A stretch of 64,000 nt of DNA, taken from the NCBI GenBank assembly GCA_963797565.1, contig CAWCPM010000015.1, forward strand, positions 248,001 to 312,000, in the 5' to 3' direction. Of this stretch, positions 24,038 through 33,778 are shown in pieces. The position numbers were made by a program, and so were the translations under genes. The DNA comes from JAICYJ01 sp963797565. GTDB taxonomy: Bacteria; Actinomycetota; Thermoleophilia; Gaiellales; JAICJC01. Every line of letters begins with the position of its first letter. Position 1 is the first letter of the stretch. The notes below the pieces were generated by a model. It was given only the letters and a program-made list of their open reading frames with translations. It did no database searches and was not told where the DNA came from.

Positions 24038-25558
24038 TCAGCGGGCCGCGTCGCGCACGAACACGACGCCGTCCGCGTCGCCGTAGATGCGGTGCCAGCC
24101 GGGCAGCGTGCCCATGCGGTCGATCACGTTCTGCCGGTAGGCGGTCGAGAGCAGCACCTCGTCGTAGCCGTCCAGCACCCGTGACCACTGCGAGCGCGAG
24201 CCGTTGCCGGCCACCCAGTCGGTGTAGGCCAGCAGCTGGCGCTGGGAGTAGATCTCGTAGCGCGAGTCGAACCCGACACGGCCGGTCAGCTCCGGATGCG
24301 TCCACAGGAGCGCCGACGCCGAGGTGTCGCCGGCCATGATCTTGGCCTGCGGATGGGCGGCCGCCCAGGTCGCCGTCGCGTCCATGGCGGGGCGCGGCGA
24401 CAGCGCCTCGAACCGCGCCGTGGCGGTGGTCGCCAGCAGCAGCGAGCTGCCCAGGACCCCGATCACGGCCGCCGCCGGCACCACCCGGGCCGAGATGCGG
24501 CGGATCAGCGGCGACTCCGACGACGCGAACGTGCCGCTCATCACCTCCGCGATCAGCAGCGTGGCGGCGAACCCGAACCAGACCTGATAGCGCACCGCGT
24601 GGATGCCGGCCAGGGCCAGCGCGAACGTCAGGCCGACCATGAACAGCGGCGGGCGGAACCCGCGCCCGTAGGCGAAACCGAGCAGGCCGATCGCCGCCAG
24701 CAGCACGATCACGAACTGCGTGCTGGGCCCGCCGAATGTGGCCGGTTGCCACTCGCCCACGCGGGCGGTCAGCACCGGGTTGTCGAGCACCGAGCGGTAG
24801 TAGTCGGCGATCGTCAGCCCGTAGGGCGTCGACAGCAGCGCCAGCGGCATGCAGGCCGCGAGCCCCAGGTACGCCGCCAGCGTGCGCCGCCGCACCGGGC
24901 GCAGGTTGTGCGCGGCCGCCCACATGCAGTAGACGACCACGATCGGGGCGGCCAGCAGCACCGAGCCGTGCAGGTTGGCCCACAACAGGAACACCAGCGG
25001 CAGCGCCAGCAGGCTGCGGCTGAAGCGATGCCGGCGGTCATCCTCCAGCAGGATCACCATCATCAGCACGAACAGCGGATAGGCGAAGCTCTGGGTGCGC
25101 ATGACGGTGTTCAGCTCGCAGACGGCGTACGCCACCGCCACCCAGATCAGCGTGCGCACGGTGGAGATGCCGCGGTGCAGCATGTAGGCGGCCAGCACAC
25201 CGAAGGCCAACGCGATGCAGAGCGCCGAGAGCGCGCCCACGGCCGGGTACCCGCCCAGGCGGTAGGCCTCGTAGTAGAGCCACTGGCCCAGCCACTGCTG
25301 GTCGATCCAGGGGCGTCCGTGCGCGGCCCACGTCAGCACCTCGGTGTGGGGCACGCCGTGCTGGGCGATCTCGCGACCGGCCGCGAGGCTCGCGAACGTG
25401 TCCAGCATCAGCAGCCGCGAGGTGGTGCAGGCGACGGCGGTGAACACCAGCGCAGCCAGCGACACGGCCCAGATCACCGACGAGCCGGTCAGCCCGCGCG
25501 CGGCCGCGGCCGCTCGATCGCGGCCCGGGGCGCGGACGGCCTCGCTGAGAACCTGCAT
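24038..25558 (-). CDS. Polytopic membrane protein, GT-C-like
   Basis: 506 residues with about 11-12 hydrophobic helices. The first outer loop has LTWAAHGRPWIDQQWLGQWLY, with the D-Q-Q-W and nearby acidic residues typical of dolichol-phosphate-sugar-using GT-C proteins. A soluble C-terminal domain follows (about residues 400-506) ending GVVFVRD. Its layout (membrane half plus soluble tail) resembles the frameshifted gene at 4012-6085. Likely transfers a lipid-linked sugar outside the membrane, but no catalytic residues can be named with certainty. Stands alone between the GT2 gene (convergent) and the PLP decarboxylase upstream in the same direction. Confidence 0.65.
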   Translation of the reverse strand: MQVLSEAVRAPGRDRAAAAARGLTGSSVIWAVSLAALVFTAVACTTSRLLMLDTFASLAAGREIAQHGVPHTEVLTWAAHGRPWIDQQWLGQWLYYEAYRLGGYPAVGALSALCIALAFGVLAAYMLHRGISTVRTLIWVAVAYAVCELNTVMRTQSFAYPLFVLMMVILLEDDRRHRFSRSLLALPLVFLLWANLHGSVLLAAPIVVVYCMWAAAHNLRPVRRRTLAAYLGLAACMPLALLSTPYGLTIADYYRSVLDNPVLTARVGEWQPATFGGPSTQFVIVLLAAIGLLGFAYGRGFRPPLFMVGLTFALALAGIHAVRYQVWFGFAATLLIAEVMSGTFASSESPLIRRISARVVPAAAVIGVLGSSLLLATTATARFEALSPRPAMDATATWAAAHPQAKIMAGDTSASALLWTHPELTGRVGFDSRYEIYSQRQLLAYTDWVAGNGSRSQWSRVLDGYDEVLLSTAYRQNVIDRMGTLPGWHRIYGDADGVVFVRDAAR

Positions 25559-25591
25559 CGAGCCGGATATCGGCAGAACCCGACGCGAGTG

Positions 25592-26995
25592 TTAGACGGG
25601 CCGGTCGGCCACCACCAGCAGCGTCTCGAGCGTGGGATCCGAGCAGTAGGCGACCCGCGTCCCGGCCGCCGCTTCGCGCTGCAGCGCCACCAGGATCTCC
25701 TCGGTGATCAGCTCGCCCGGCGCCAGCGCCGGGATGCCGGGCGGGTAGGGCGCGGCCGTCTCGGCCGCCACCCGGCCCACCGCGCGCGCGGCTGGGACGC
25801 GCTCGCGCGGCGCAAAGAAGGCCTCGCGCGGGCTGATCGCTGCCACCGGCTGCAGCGACCACACGCTGGAGGCGGCCAGCGGCCGGGCCGCTCCCCTCCG
25901 CAGCGCGATCGATCGCTCGAGTGCCTCCACCAGCCGTGCCACCGTGGCGGGCGTGTCCGCCAGCGTCACGATCGGCACCAGCGTGTCACGGTCGGCCATC
26001 TCCAGCCGCAGACCGTCGGCCAGCAGGTCCGCCTCGACCTGGAACCCGTCCGCGCCGGTGCCGGCCAGCCCCAGCACCAGCTTCACCGGGTCGGATGCCT
26101 CCGAGACGTGCAGGCCGTCGATCCGGCGCAGCCGCGCGCGGGCATCCGCCACCAGCGCGATCGCCTGCTCCAGCAGCTGCTCGCCGCGGTCCTCGATCAG
26201 CTGCCGGGCGCGGTCGGTGGACGCGAGGATCGCCGCGGCCGGGCTGGTCGTGTGGAGCAGCTCGAACGACTCGTCGACGCGGGCCAGATCGAGCAGGCCG
26301 CCGCGGGCCAGCACCACCGAGCCCTGCGTGAAGGCCGTCAGCGTCTTGTGCGTCGAGGTGACCATGGCATCGGCGCCACGGGCGATGGCATGCGGAGGCA
26401 GCGCCGGGTGGAAGCCGAGGTGCGCGCCCCAGGCCTGGTCGACGATCAGCGGCACGGCAGCCTCGTGTGCGAGGGCGGCGATCGCCTCCAGGTCGGACAG
26501 CATGCCCACGTAGCTGGGCTCGACCAGGAACACCGCCCGTAGATCCGGGTGGTCGCGCAGGGCGGCGGCCACCGCGCCGGCCGGCACCTGCGTGGCAAGT
26601 CCCGTCTCCGGGTCGACCTGCGGCCGCACCCAGACCGGCTCCAGACCGGCCAGCACCAGCCCGCCAAACATCGATTTGTGCAGCGTCCGGGCCACGGCCA
26701 CGCGGTCGCCCGGGCGCGCCGCCGCCAGCGCCAGCGCCTGGTTGCCGTGCGTCGATCCGGCCACCGAGAACCGGCACAGGTCGGCACCCCACAGCCGTGC
26801 CGCCAGCCGCTCCGCCTTGCCCAGCACGTCGCCGCCCAGACGCGAGTCGTCGGCGCCCGAGACCAGCGGCAGGTCGTACATCAGTAAGCCGTCGGCGATG
26901 CCGGGCGCCCGCTTGTGCCCGGGCACGGTGAAGGTGGTGCCGGGGTCGGCCAGGAACGCGTCGACCGCGTCCGTCAGTGGGGCGTCTGATGGCAT
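25592..26995 (-). CDS. PLP-dependent Orn/Lys/Arg decarboxylase family protein
   Basis: 467 residues. FTVPGHKRAPG at the N-terminus, SVAGSTHGNQALALA, LVEPSYVGMLSDLEAI, VDQAWGAHLGFHP and the PLP lysine in TSTHKTLTAFTQGS are those of the major domain of fold-I basic amino acid decarboxylases (PF01276). A C-terminal domain with APYPPGIPALAPGE follows. It lacks the N-terminal wing domain of the large inducible enzymes, so it is the short biosynthetic form. Product could be agmatine, cadaverine or putrescine; specificity is not readable. TATCCT at 27005-27010 lies 9 bases before the ATG. Confidence 0.88.
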   Translation of the reverse strand: MPSDAPLTDAVDAFLADPGTTFTVPGHKRAPGIADGLLMYDLPLVSGADDSRLGGDVLGKAERLAARLWGADLCRFSVAGSTHGNQALALAAARPGDRVAVARTLHKSMFGGLVLAGLEPVWVRPQVDPETGLATQVPAGAVAAALRDHPDLRAVFLVEPSYVGMLSDLEAIAALAHEAAVPLIVDQAWGAHLGFHPALPPHAIARGADAMVTSTHKTLTAFTQGSVVLARGGLLDLARVDESFELLHTTSPAAAILASTDRARQLIEDRGEQLLEQAIALVADARARLRRIDGLHVSEASDPVKLVLGLAGTGADGFQVEADLLADGLRLEMADRDTLVPIVTLADTPATVARLVEALERSIALRRGAARPLAASSVWSLQPVAAISPREAFFAPRERVPAARAVGRVAAETAAPYPPGIPALAPGELITEEILVALQREAAAGTRVAYCSDPTLETLLVVADRPV

Positions 26996-27022
26996 CGGCG
27001 CCGGAGGATACCGGCCGACAGG

Positions 27023-27694
27023 TCAGGCGGAGCGGCGGAAGCGCTGCTCGACGGTGCCGGTGTGCGGCGCGTCCTCTGCCAGCACCGAGATGCGGCGGCG
27101 GTCGTCGTCGCTGATCTGCAGGATCTCGCAGCCCACCCGCTGGCGGCCGTAGTGCGAGGGGGAGGTCTGCAGCGCGCGCGCCTGCAGGCGCAGCAGCTTC
27201 CCGCGGATGGTCACCATCATGGCGAAGAAGTCGCCGGTGTGGAAGCTGCGGTCGGTGACGAAGGCGACGCCGGAAGGCGACAGGTCGGCCAGGCGCACGT
27301 CGAACTCCTCGCCCTCTTCGATCCTGCGCGCCCCCAGCACATGCATCAGCGCAAGCTCCTCGACGGCGGCGCGCGGCGTGGTGCGCTCGCTCTCGCGCCG
27401 CAGCACGTCCAACACCCTCAGCCGCACGCCGATCATCCATTCCGTCTGGTGCAGGGTGTCCTCCACGGTCAGCGCGATGTCGTAGCCGCCGCCGTTGATC
27501 TCGTTCGTGCGCACGAGCAGGTCGAGCTCGGGGCGCACCTGCTGCCGCGGCGCGTCGGCCAGGATGCAGGCACCGTCCTGCGACTGCAGCTCCAGCATCA
27601 CCACGCCGCCGTCCGCCGAGAACGCCTCGACCTTGGGCGTGGGCAGCTGCGACAGGATGCTCACGGCGAGGTCTGCGAGCTTCGTGTCAGTCAT
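27023..27694 (-). CDS. PilZ-like domain protein
   Basis: 223 residues. N-terminal part resembles YcgR/flagellar-brake-like beta-barrel sequence; the C-terminal half has the two spaced PilZ signatures, an R-x3-R-type stretch (RRESERTTPRAAV, near 100) and DLSPSGVAFVTDRSF (D/N-x-S-x2-G, near 135), followed by GDFFAMMVTIRG. PilZ domains bind cyclic di-GMP and control motility or polysaccharide export. The first arginine motif is imperfect, so c-di-GMP binding is plausible but not certain. It is 146 bases from the NHL gene downstream in the same direction, and 27 bases before the decarboxylase. Confidence 0.6.
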   Translation of the reverse strand: MTDTKLADLAVSILSQLPTPKVEAFSADGGVVMLELQSQDGACILADAPRQQVRPELDLLVRTNEINGGGYDIALTVEDTLHQTEWMIGVRLRVLDVLRRESERTTPRAAVEELALMHVLGARRIEEGEEFDVRLADLSPSGVAFVTDRSFHTGDFFAMMVTIRGKLLRLQARALQTSPSHYGRQRVGCEILQISDDDRRRISVLAEDAPHTGTVEQRFRRSA

Positions 27695-27840
27695 CTGAGC
27701 TGGCTCCGGATCATCTGTGGGTTCGTCATCGGCGGATCAGGCGAGAGGCTTAGCGGTATAGGCGGGGTCGTTCGCGTCCTGGTGGGCCAGACCAGCCGGA
27801 GACCCGCTGCATGCGCCGCGTCCATCGGCCGCTGCGGCGG

Positions 27841-30406
27841 TCAGCCGGTGATCGTGAAGGCGTAGATGTGGCGGCTGTTGTCGCTGATGTACATGCGGTG
27901 CACGCCCGGCGAGGGGTCGCCGCCGAACTCGACGAAGTTGGAGCCGATCATGCCGGGCTGGTAGAACCCGGGGTCGGTGGAGGTCAGGCCCTGGACGACG
28001 GTCTGGCAGGTGCCGTTGCCGGTGCCGGGCTGCCAGCGCACGACGCGGTCGTTCTTGACGTCGCCGATGTAGTACCAGCCGTCCTCGTAGGTGATGCCCC
28101 ACGGCTGGGCCAAGGTCTTGCCGTCGCAGCTGGGCTTGATCTGGGTGGCGGTGCCGCCGCCGCCGAAGCTGCCCGGAGCTCCGAGGTTCAGGTGCCACCT
28201 GGTGATGAAGTTTCCGTTGGTGCTCGCCACGTAGACGGTCGACGGGTCGGTGGGATCGACCGCGATGCCGCGCGGCGCGCTCATCTGGCTGGCGCCGTTG
28301 CCGCAGGTGCCGCCGACGACATCCTCGAGCGCGCTGGTGCCGCTCGGTACCGACAAGAGCGTCGCCTCGTCGAACACCTGGAGTCGGCACCCTCCGACAT
28401 CGGTCGCGTAGACGCGGCCGCCCTGCACGCGGATGCCCTGCACCCCGCCCGAGAACATGCCGGGCGACTTGCCCTGCGAGCCGAACCGGTGCACGAACCC
28501 GCCCTGCTGGGTGAAGGCCATCACGTCGTTGTTGTTGTCGCCGACCCAGATGTCGTGGTTCCCATCCGGCTCGTAGGTGAGTGCGCGCGGATAGCCGAAA
28601 CCCTCGTTGTCGGGGTTGGAGGGGGCGCGGCCGCCCCACTGGCGGATCCAGCCCGGACAGCTGGCCGCGCTGGCGCAGGTCTGGTTGGTGTCGAACTTCT
28701 GGACGCGCTGCTCGAACGTATCGATCACGTAGAGGCCGTCGGCGCCGCCCGTCGCCTCGGAGTCATTGGGGACAACCGCTATCCCGTTCTGCTGGTTGAA
28801 CCCGCCCTGCGGCGGCGGCTCGGTGCCGGCTGACCAGGGTATCGCGGAGGGCGTGGCGCCGGCACATGTGGTCTGCGCCGTGGCATTGCCCGGGTTGCAG
28901 CTGGGCTTGGCCGTCCAGTCGTTGGGCGAGTACTTGAGCACGCGGTAGCCCGGATCCTGCACGGGGTTCGTCGAGGTGCACTGGCCGGCGTAGGCGGGGC
29001 AGCCCCAGGTGTCGCCGGTGTAGACGTTGCCCTGGCCATCCACGGCGGCGAACCGGATCGAGTCGAAGGCCTGATGGTTGAGGGCGTAGTTGGTGCCGTC
29101 GGTGTTCCGCCACTCGTTCACGAACCGCACCACGGTGCTTGAAGGCACCGGTGCCGCTGGCGATGGTGGCCGGGTCGTAGGAGAACTCGTAGACCCGATT
29201 CAGCGCCGCACCGACGGCATAGATCAGGTGGTTGGTCGGGTCGAGCGCGATCCCGCGCACGTCGCGCAGGTCGCTCTGGACGGCGCTCGAGGCGATGATC
29301 GTGCGCGTGCTGGGGTTGAACACGAAGATGCGGCGCGAGTTGTACTCCGCGACGTAGATGTTGCCGGCGGCATCCTCGGCGATCCCGCGCGGGATCGGCG
29401 TGCCCACGCCCGAGCCATTCCAGTTCAGAGCGCCCTCAAAGACGCCCTGGTGGTTGAAGATGTAGACGTTGCGGCACTGCGGATCCGACACGTAGAGGTA
29501 GTGCGTCGCGAAGGCCGTATCCACCATGACGTGGGTCGGGATCTGCATCGCACCGCCGCCGCACGCCTTCGCGTAGCTCGCTCCCGGATGCGTTGCGTCC
29601 GTACCGATCACCGTCGACTGCTGCTTCCCGATCGTCTGCAGCCACGCGCCGGTATGCGAGAACTCGACGATGTTGGAGCTGCCCTGGTCGGCCGCCCAGA
29701 AGGAGGCACCACCGCCCACCTGATCGGTTGGATCGGCCGCGATGTCGTAGGGCGCGCTGGGAATGCCGCCGTTCGCCTTGGGGCCGGTCACGTCGTTGTA
29801 GGTGTCGAGGTGCTGGCCGTTCACCGAGAATCGCTGCACCTTGTAGTTCCAGTAGTCGCCGACCAGGATCGAGCCCTGCGCCCCGGTCCCGTCCGTGGGG
29901 TTGTAGGCACCCGTGGCCGGCGCATTCTCGACCGTCGGATCCCAGTCCATCCCATACGCGTAGATCCCGGCCGGGCCGCTGAATCCGTAGACGCCGGAGT
30001 AGGCGGCCGGCCCACCGCCACCCTGGACGCCGGGATAGTCGACCGCGAGGGTGTAGTTGGCCGATCCGCTCAACGCCTTCACGCCGATCTTCCAGTTCCC
30101 AGGAGTGACCGGCCAGGGTGGCAGTGTCTTCGGCTTGCCGGCGGTGGGGCTCTGCCAGACGAGCGCGCCGGTGGGGTCGTACAGAAACATGCGCAGGTTG
30201 GCCGAGGCGTTATCCCAGTCCAGCGTGGCGTCGATGTTGCCCGACGTCCCGATCGTGATCGTCTTCGACTGGAACGCGGTACCGCCGACGGCCACTGAGC
30301 CTGTCAGAGTGGTGGTGGCACCTTGGGCGCCCGAGGCGCCGACCAGCGTCGAGCACACCGCCAGCGCCAGCAGCGTGATCCCCGTGCGGATGCCGGCCCT
30401 AGTCAT
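27841..30406 (-). CDS. Secreted NHL-repeat beta-propeller protein (frameshifted)
   Basis: ATG 30406 starts a clear signal peptide (GITLLALAVCSTLVGASGAQG). A beta-sandwich-like region (GTSGNIDATLDWDNASANL) and then propeller blades follow, e.g. GIAEDAAGNIYVAEYNSRRI and GIALDPTNHLIYAV. The frame degrades at about 29150, while another continues VVRFVNEWRNTDGTNYAL and further blades to AFTITG at 27841. Joined at about 29140-29170 the protein has about 854 residues. The start overlaps the end of the upstream NHL gene by 8 bases (AATGACTAG), so the two are co-translated. NHL propellers are protein- or ligand-binding scaffolds or ring-opening enzymes; no activity is assigned. Confidence 0.75.
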
Positions 30407-32182
30407 TCAGCGTGAACGCCTCGATCCGGTCGTTGTACTCGTCTGCCACGTACAGGGTCCCGTTCCAGATCTCGAGGTGGGTCGGGTGGTTGAACGTCCC
30501 GTGCGCGGTGCCGGTGGCCCCGCCGGGGGCTCCCAGCGTCTGCAGCTTGGTGCCGCCGGGCGAGAACTCGACCAGACGGTTCGAGGCCGTGTCCGCCACC
30601 CAGATGTTGCCGTTGCCGGCGACAGCGATGCCCTGCGGGTTGTGCAGCCCGCCGAAGCTCGTGATGGTGTGCCCGGTCGAGGCGTCGAGCTCCACGATGG
30701 AGTTGCCGTTGCTGTCGGCCACGTACACCACTCCGTCGGCCACGGTCACGTCGCGGGGGTCGTGCAGGGCGTCGTTGCTCCACTCCACCGTCAGGCCGGT
30801 GCCGTCGATGCGTTCGACGCGGTTGTTGAAGGTGTCGGCCACGACCACGTCGGAGCCCACCGATGCGATCCCGAACGGCCAGTGCAGGGAGTCGGAGTCG
30901 GTCCCGAGGTGACCGAACACCTTGCCGGTGGGAGTGCCGCTGGTGGTGAACTGGGTGAGTCTGTTGTTCTTGGTGTCGGCCACCCAGACGGTGTTGGTGG
31001 CGGTGTTCAGCGTCACGTCCCGGGGCCAGTTGAAGCCGGTCAGATCGGACTTCTCCCAGCCGCGCGCGCCCCAAGCTTCGTTGAACACGCCGGTGGCCGT
31101 GGTGAACCGCTCCATGCGCTGGTTGACGGTGTCGGCCACGTACATCTGCGTGCCGACGGCCAGCCCGGAGGGCTCGTTGAAGCCGCCCAGCGCCGGGTGG
31201 TTTTTGCCCCACCGGCGCACGAAGGCGCCGCTGTGCTTGAAGCTGCTGACGTGGTTGCCCCACAGGTCGGCGCCGTAGACCTTGGGATCCCTGCCGCCTC
31301 CCACCGCAACCCTCCGCAGCTGCGTGAACTGGCCGGGCCCGTCGCCTGAGCGGCCCCACTTGGCCACGTACCTGCCCTTCCTCGTGAACTCCTGGATACG
31401 CTCGTTGTTCGAGTCGGCCACGTACACGTGATCGGTCGCGTCGACGGCGACGCCGTAGGGCCGGGCGAACTGCCCGTTGGCGCGGCCCTTGGTGCCCCAG
31501 TTGCGCAGCCACTTGCCGCCGGGGCCGAACTTGGCCATGCGGTCGTTCGCGAAGTCGGCGACGTAGATGTCGCCGTGCGAGTCGGTGTCCGCATCGCGCG
31601 GCTCGTCCAGCTGGCCGTGTCCCTTGCCCACCGGCGCCTCGATCTGGCTCACGAGCTCGCCGGAGGTCGTCCACTCGGCGACCGTGTTGGCGTCGTCGTC
31701 GGCGGTCAGGATCACCGTGCCGCCGTGCCCGTTGGGGCCGGCGCCGATACCTATCACCGACTGGAACCGGTGCGGCCAGGTTGCGATCCAGGCGCCGGTC
31801 TTGGCGTTCAGCACCTGCACCCGGTTGTAGCCTGTGTCGGCAACATACAGCGGCCGTTGTGATAAGCGACGTCTCTGGGGTTGTTGAAGCTTCCGGGCTG
31901 CTTGGGCCCGCGCGTCCCCACACGCCACCGGCGCGTGCCGTCGGCGCGGTAGGCGGCGACCTGGTCGTTGCCGGTATCCGCGATGTAGATGGTGCCCTTG
32001 TGCGTATCGACGCCGGAGGGATACATGGTGGCATGCGCGCGGTGGCCGATCGTCTTCACCCAGGTGGGAGCCGGCGGCGGCGTGACCGCGGCCGACACCG
32101 GCAGCGGCGACGCCGCGAGCAGTCCGAACGACACCGCGACGAGCGGTGCGATGCAGTGTTTTACCCCAGGCAAATGCGGCAA
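30399..32182 (-). CDS. Secreted NHL-repeat beta-propeller protein (frameshifted)
   Basis: TTG 32182 (GGGGG about 9 bases upstream) gives a signal peptide (IAPLVAVSFGLLAASPLPVSA), then TYPSGVD-type blade sequence GTIYIADTGNDQVAAYRADG. Around 31850-31860 the reading frame shifts; the continuation LYVADTGYNRVQVLNAKTG carries at least ten NHL motifs of the form G-x-YVAD-x2-NNRIQ-x-F to the stop at 30399. About 593 residues, enough for two six-bladed propellers. It precedes and overlaps the second NHL protein gene. Likely exported; ligand unknown. The conserved VADxxNxR strand repeats make the family call firm. Confidence 0.8.
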
Positions 32183-32345
32183 GTGTTGCCCCCTTATGCA
32201 AAATCCGGGGCTGTGCCCACCCCGCCGATTTCACGAATGTACATGCCGTTTGCGCCCATATCCAGCCCAATCGGCGTACCCCGCGGCCATGCCCGCCACG
32301 ACCAGACCCGCAGACTTTATCGGTTGCACCGGGCCGGCGCAACGC

Positions 32346-32981
32346 TCAGCCGGTGAACGTGTGCTCGCCGGCCGTGACCGCGAGCGGCAGCCTGCTCTGC
32401 CTGGGCGGCAGCGGGCACGTCCAGCGCGGGTCGTAGGCGCACGAAGGGTTGTAGGCGAAGTTGAAGTCGAGCACCAGCCGTCCGTCCTCGCCGCCCAGGT
32501 CGGCGCCCTTGACCGTGTCCAGCAGGTAGCGGCCGCCGCCGTAGCTGTCGCCGCCGCTGGTGGCGTCGGCGAACGGGAGGAACATCCCGCCACCGTAGCC
32601 CTCCAGCCAGTACAGCGGCAGCGACAGCGGGTCGCCGGCCAGCTCGAACTCGACCCGGCCGAACTGTCGGAACCGGATCCGCTCGCCGGTGCTGGAGTCG
32701 ATCTCGCGGAAGGCCGGCTCGGTTGCCACCACGCTGCCGGTTACGCGAAAGGCCGGGTCGTATGCGAAGAAGCGAAGCGCCTCGAACCGGGCCAGGGTGT
32801 CTGGGCCGAGCGGCGTCTGCGGATGGGTGGCGAACAGGCGGTCGCGCCCGGCCCGCCACTCGCGCCATGCTGCCTCCGGCTCCAGCTCGCGGACGCGCTG
32901 GTAGAGCGCGAACACCTCGCGCTTCCAGCCGAGCAGGTCAAGCTCCGAGATCGCGGTGTCGGGGGGCGAGCGCATCGTCAA
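32346..32981 (-). CDS. DUF1684 family protein
   Basis: 211 residues. Matches the DUF1684 pattern: early W-R-x3-F, RDRLFATHPQTPL, YDPAFR, then LYWLEGYGGGMFLPFADATSG, GGRYLLDTVKGADLG, DFNFAYNPSCAYDPRWTCPLPP near the C-terminus, where the N-P-x-C-x-YDP-x-W-x-CPL motif is the family hallmark. Function of the family is not established; the conserved Asp/Asn/Cys cluster suggests a small-molecule-binding barrel. No signal peptide, so probably cytoplasmic. Two in-frame starts (32981 and 32975) cannot be separated. Confidence 0.8.
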   Translation of the reverse strand: MTMRSPPDTAISELDLLGWKREVFALYQRVRELEPEAAWREWRAGRDRLFATHPQTPLGPDTLARFEALRFFAYDPAFRVTGSVVATEPAFREIDSSTGERIRFRQFGRVEFELAGDPLSLPLYWLEGYGGGMFLPFADATSGGDSYGGGRYLLDTVKGADLGGEDGRLVLDFNFAYNPSCAYDPRWTCPLPPRQSRLPLAVTAGEHTFTG

Positions 32982-33042
32982 GGCTAAGGAAGTCTGCCCG
33001 CAACGAGATTCCGGCGCAAAGCGGACGCCGACAGCGCGGTGG

Positions 33043-33651
33043 TCAGGCCTTGAGGACGTGCGTGCGCGCGATCATGTCGTGCGGGGCGCGGTTCGACTTG
33101 TCCCAGAGCGGCCACAGGTCCCAGACCAACCAGGCGAAACCGCCCACAATCGGCACGTAGCCGAGCGCGCCCAGGATCACGAGCTTGGCCACCACCTCGC
33201 GCAGCAGCGCGGTGCCGAGGTCGACCGGGGCGCCGCTGTCGCGGACGACCCGGATCGACAGAGCCTGCTTGCCCCAGGTCTGGCCGTTGCGGCGGCCTTC
33301 CCGGCGCAGCAGCAACGGCGCATAGAGCAGCACCGACACCAGGTAGGCCAGCCCGGCGATCACCGCGACCACCTTCATCTCGTGGGAGAGCGTGAAGGTG
33401 GCGTGACCGCTGACCGTCGTGTGTACGCGCAGGCCGCCGCCCGCTGCGACCGCGATCGCGAGCCCCAGCGTGGGTGCGTTCAGCGCCATCACGATCAGGC
33501 CGTCCAGCAGCGTCGCGCCCACCCGCGGCCACCAGCCCGACAGGTTGGCGTGGATCGGAGCGGCCGGGTTGAGCGATCCGCCGCAGGCCGGGCAGTAGTT
33601 GACGTCGGCGACGGCGGGCCGCGCCAGGCCGCAGCCGGGGCAGTAGTTCAT
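33043..33651 (-). CDS. RDD family membrane protein with double zinc-ribbon start
   Basis: 202 residues from ATG 33651. The N-terminus has two CxxC pairs (NYCPGCG and NYCPACGG), a small zinc ribbon. The RDD region follows: WWPRVGATLLDGLIVMAL (with the R and D that name the family), a second helix pair with SVLLYAPLLL, then GQTWGKQALSIRVVRDSGAPV and a final helix. Four membrane segments. RDD proteins are poorly characterised; some act in ion transport. The longer frame to 33825 overlaps the promoter of the divergent oxidoreductase and is rejected. Confidence 0.8.
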   Translation of the reverse strand: MNYCPGCGLARPAVADVNYCPACGGSLNPAAPIHANLSGWWPRVGATLLDGLIVMALNAPTLGLAIAVAAGGGLRVHTTVSGHATFTLSHEMKVVAVIAGLAYLVSVLLYAPLLLRREGRRNGQTWGKQALSIRVVRDSGAPVDLGTALLREVVAKLVILGALGYVPIVGGFAWLVWDLWPLWDKSNRAPHDMIARTHVLKA

Positions 33652-33731
33652 GCTCTCACTGCTAGCGGGCGATCGAGCGGATGTCCACTCGGCCGGTCGG
33701 CGAGCCGGGCCGGTTCCTGACACAATCCGCC

Positions 33732-33757
33732 TGCCGCGCCCACGGGGGTGCGCGGCA
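33732..33757 (+). other. 5'-leader hairpin before the FAD oxidoreductase
   Basis: TGCCGCGC (33732-33739) pairs with GCGCGGCA (33750-33757) around a 10-base loop. It ends about 10 bases before the Shine-Dalgarno GGGGAGG that precedes ATG 33779, so if transcribed it could affect initiation. Confidence 0.3.
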
Positions 33758-33778
33758 CACCACCAGGGGAGGTCATAG

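Noticed and set aside
22851..24983. Minus-strand open frame of about 710 codons
   Set aside because: Composition is Arg/Ala/Gly/Gln-rich with no domain motifs, and it lies opposite clear epimerase, glycosyltransferase and membrane-protein genes.
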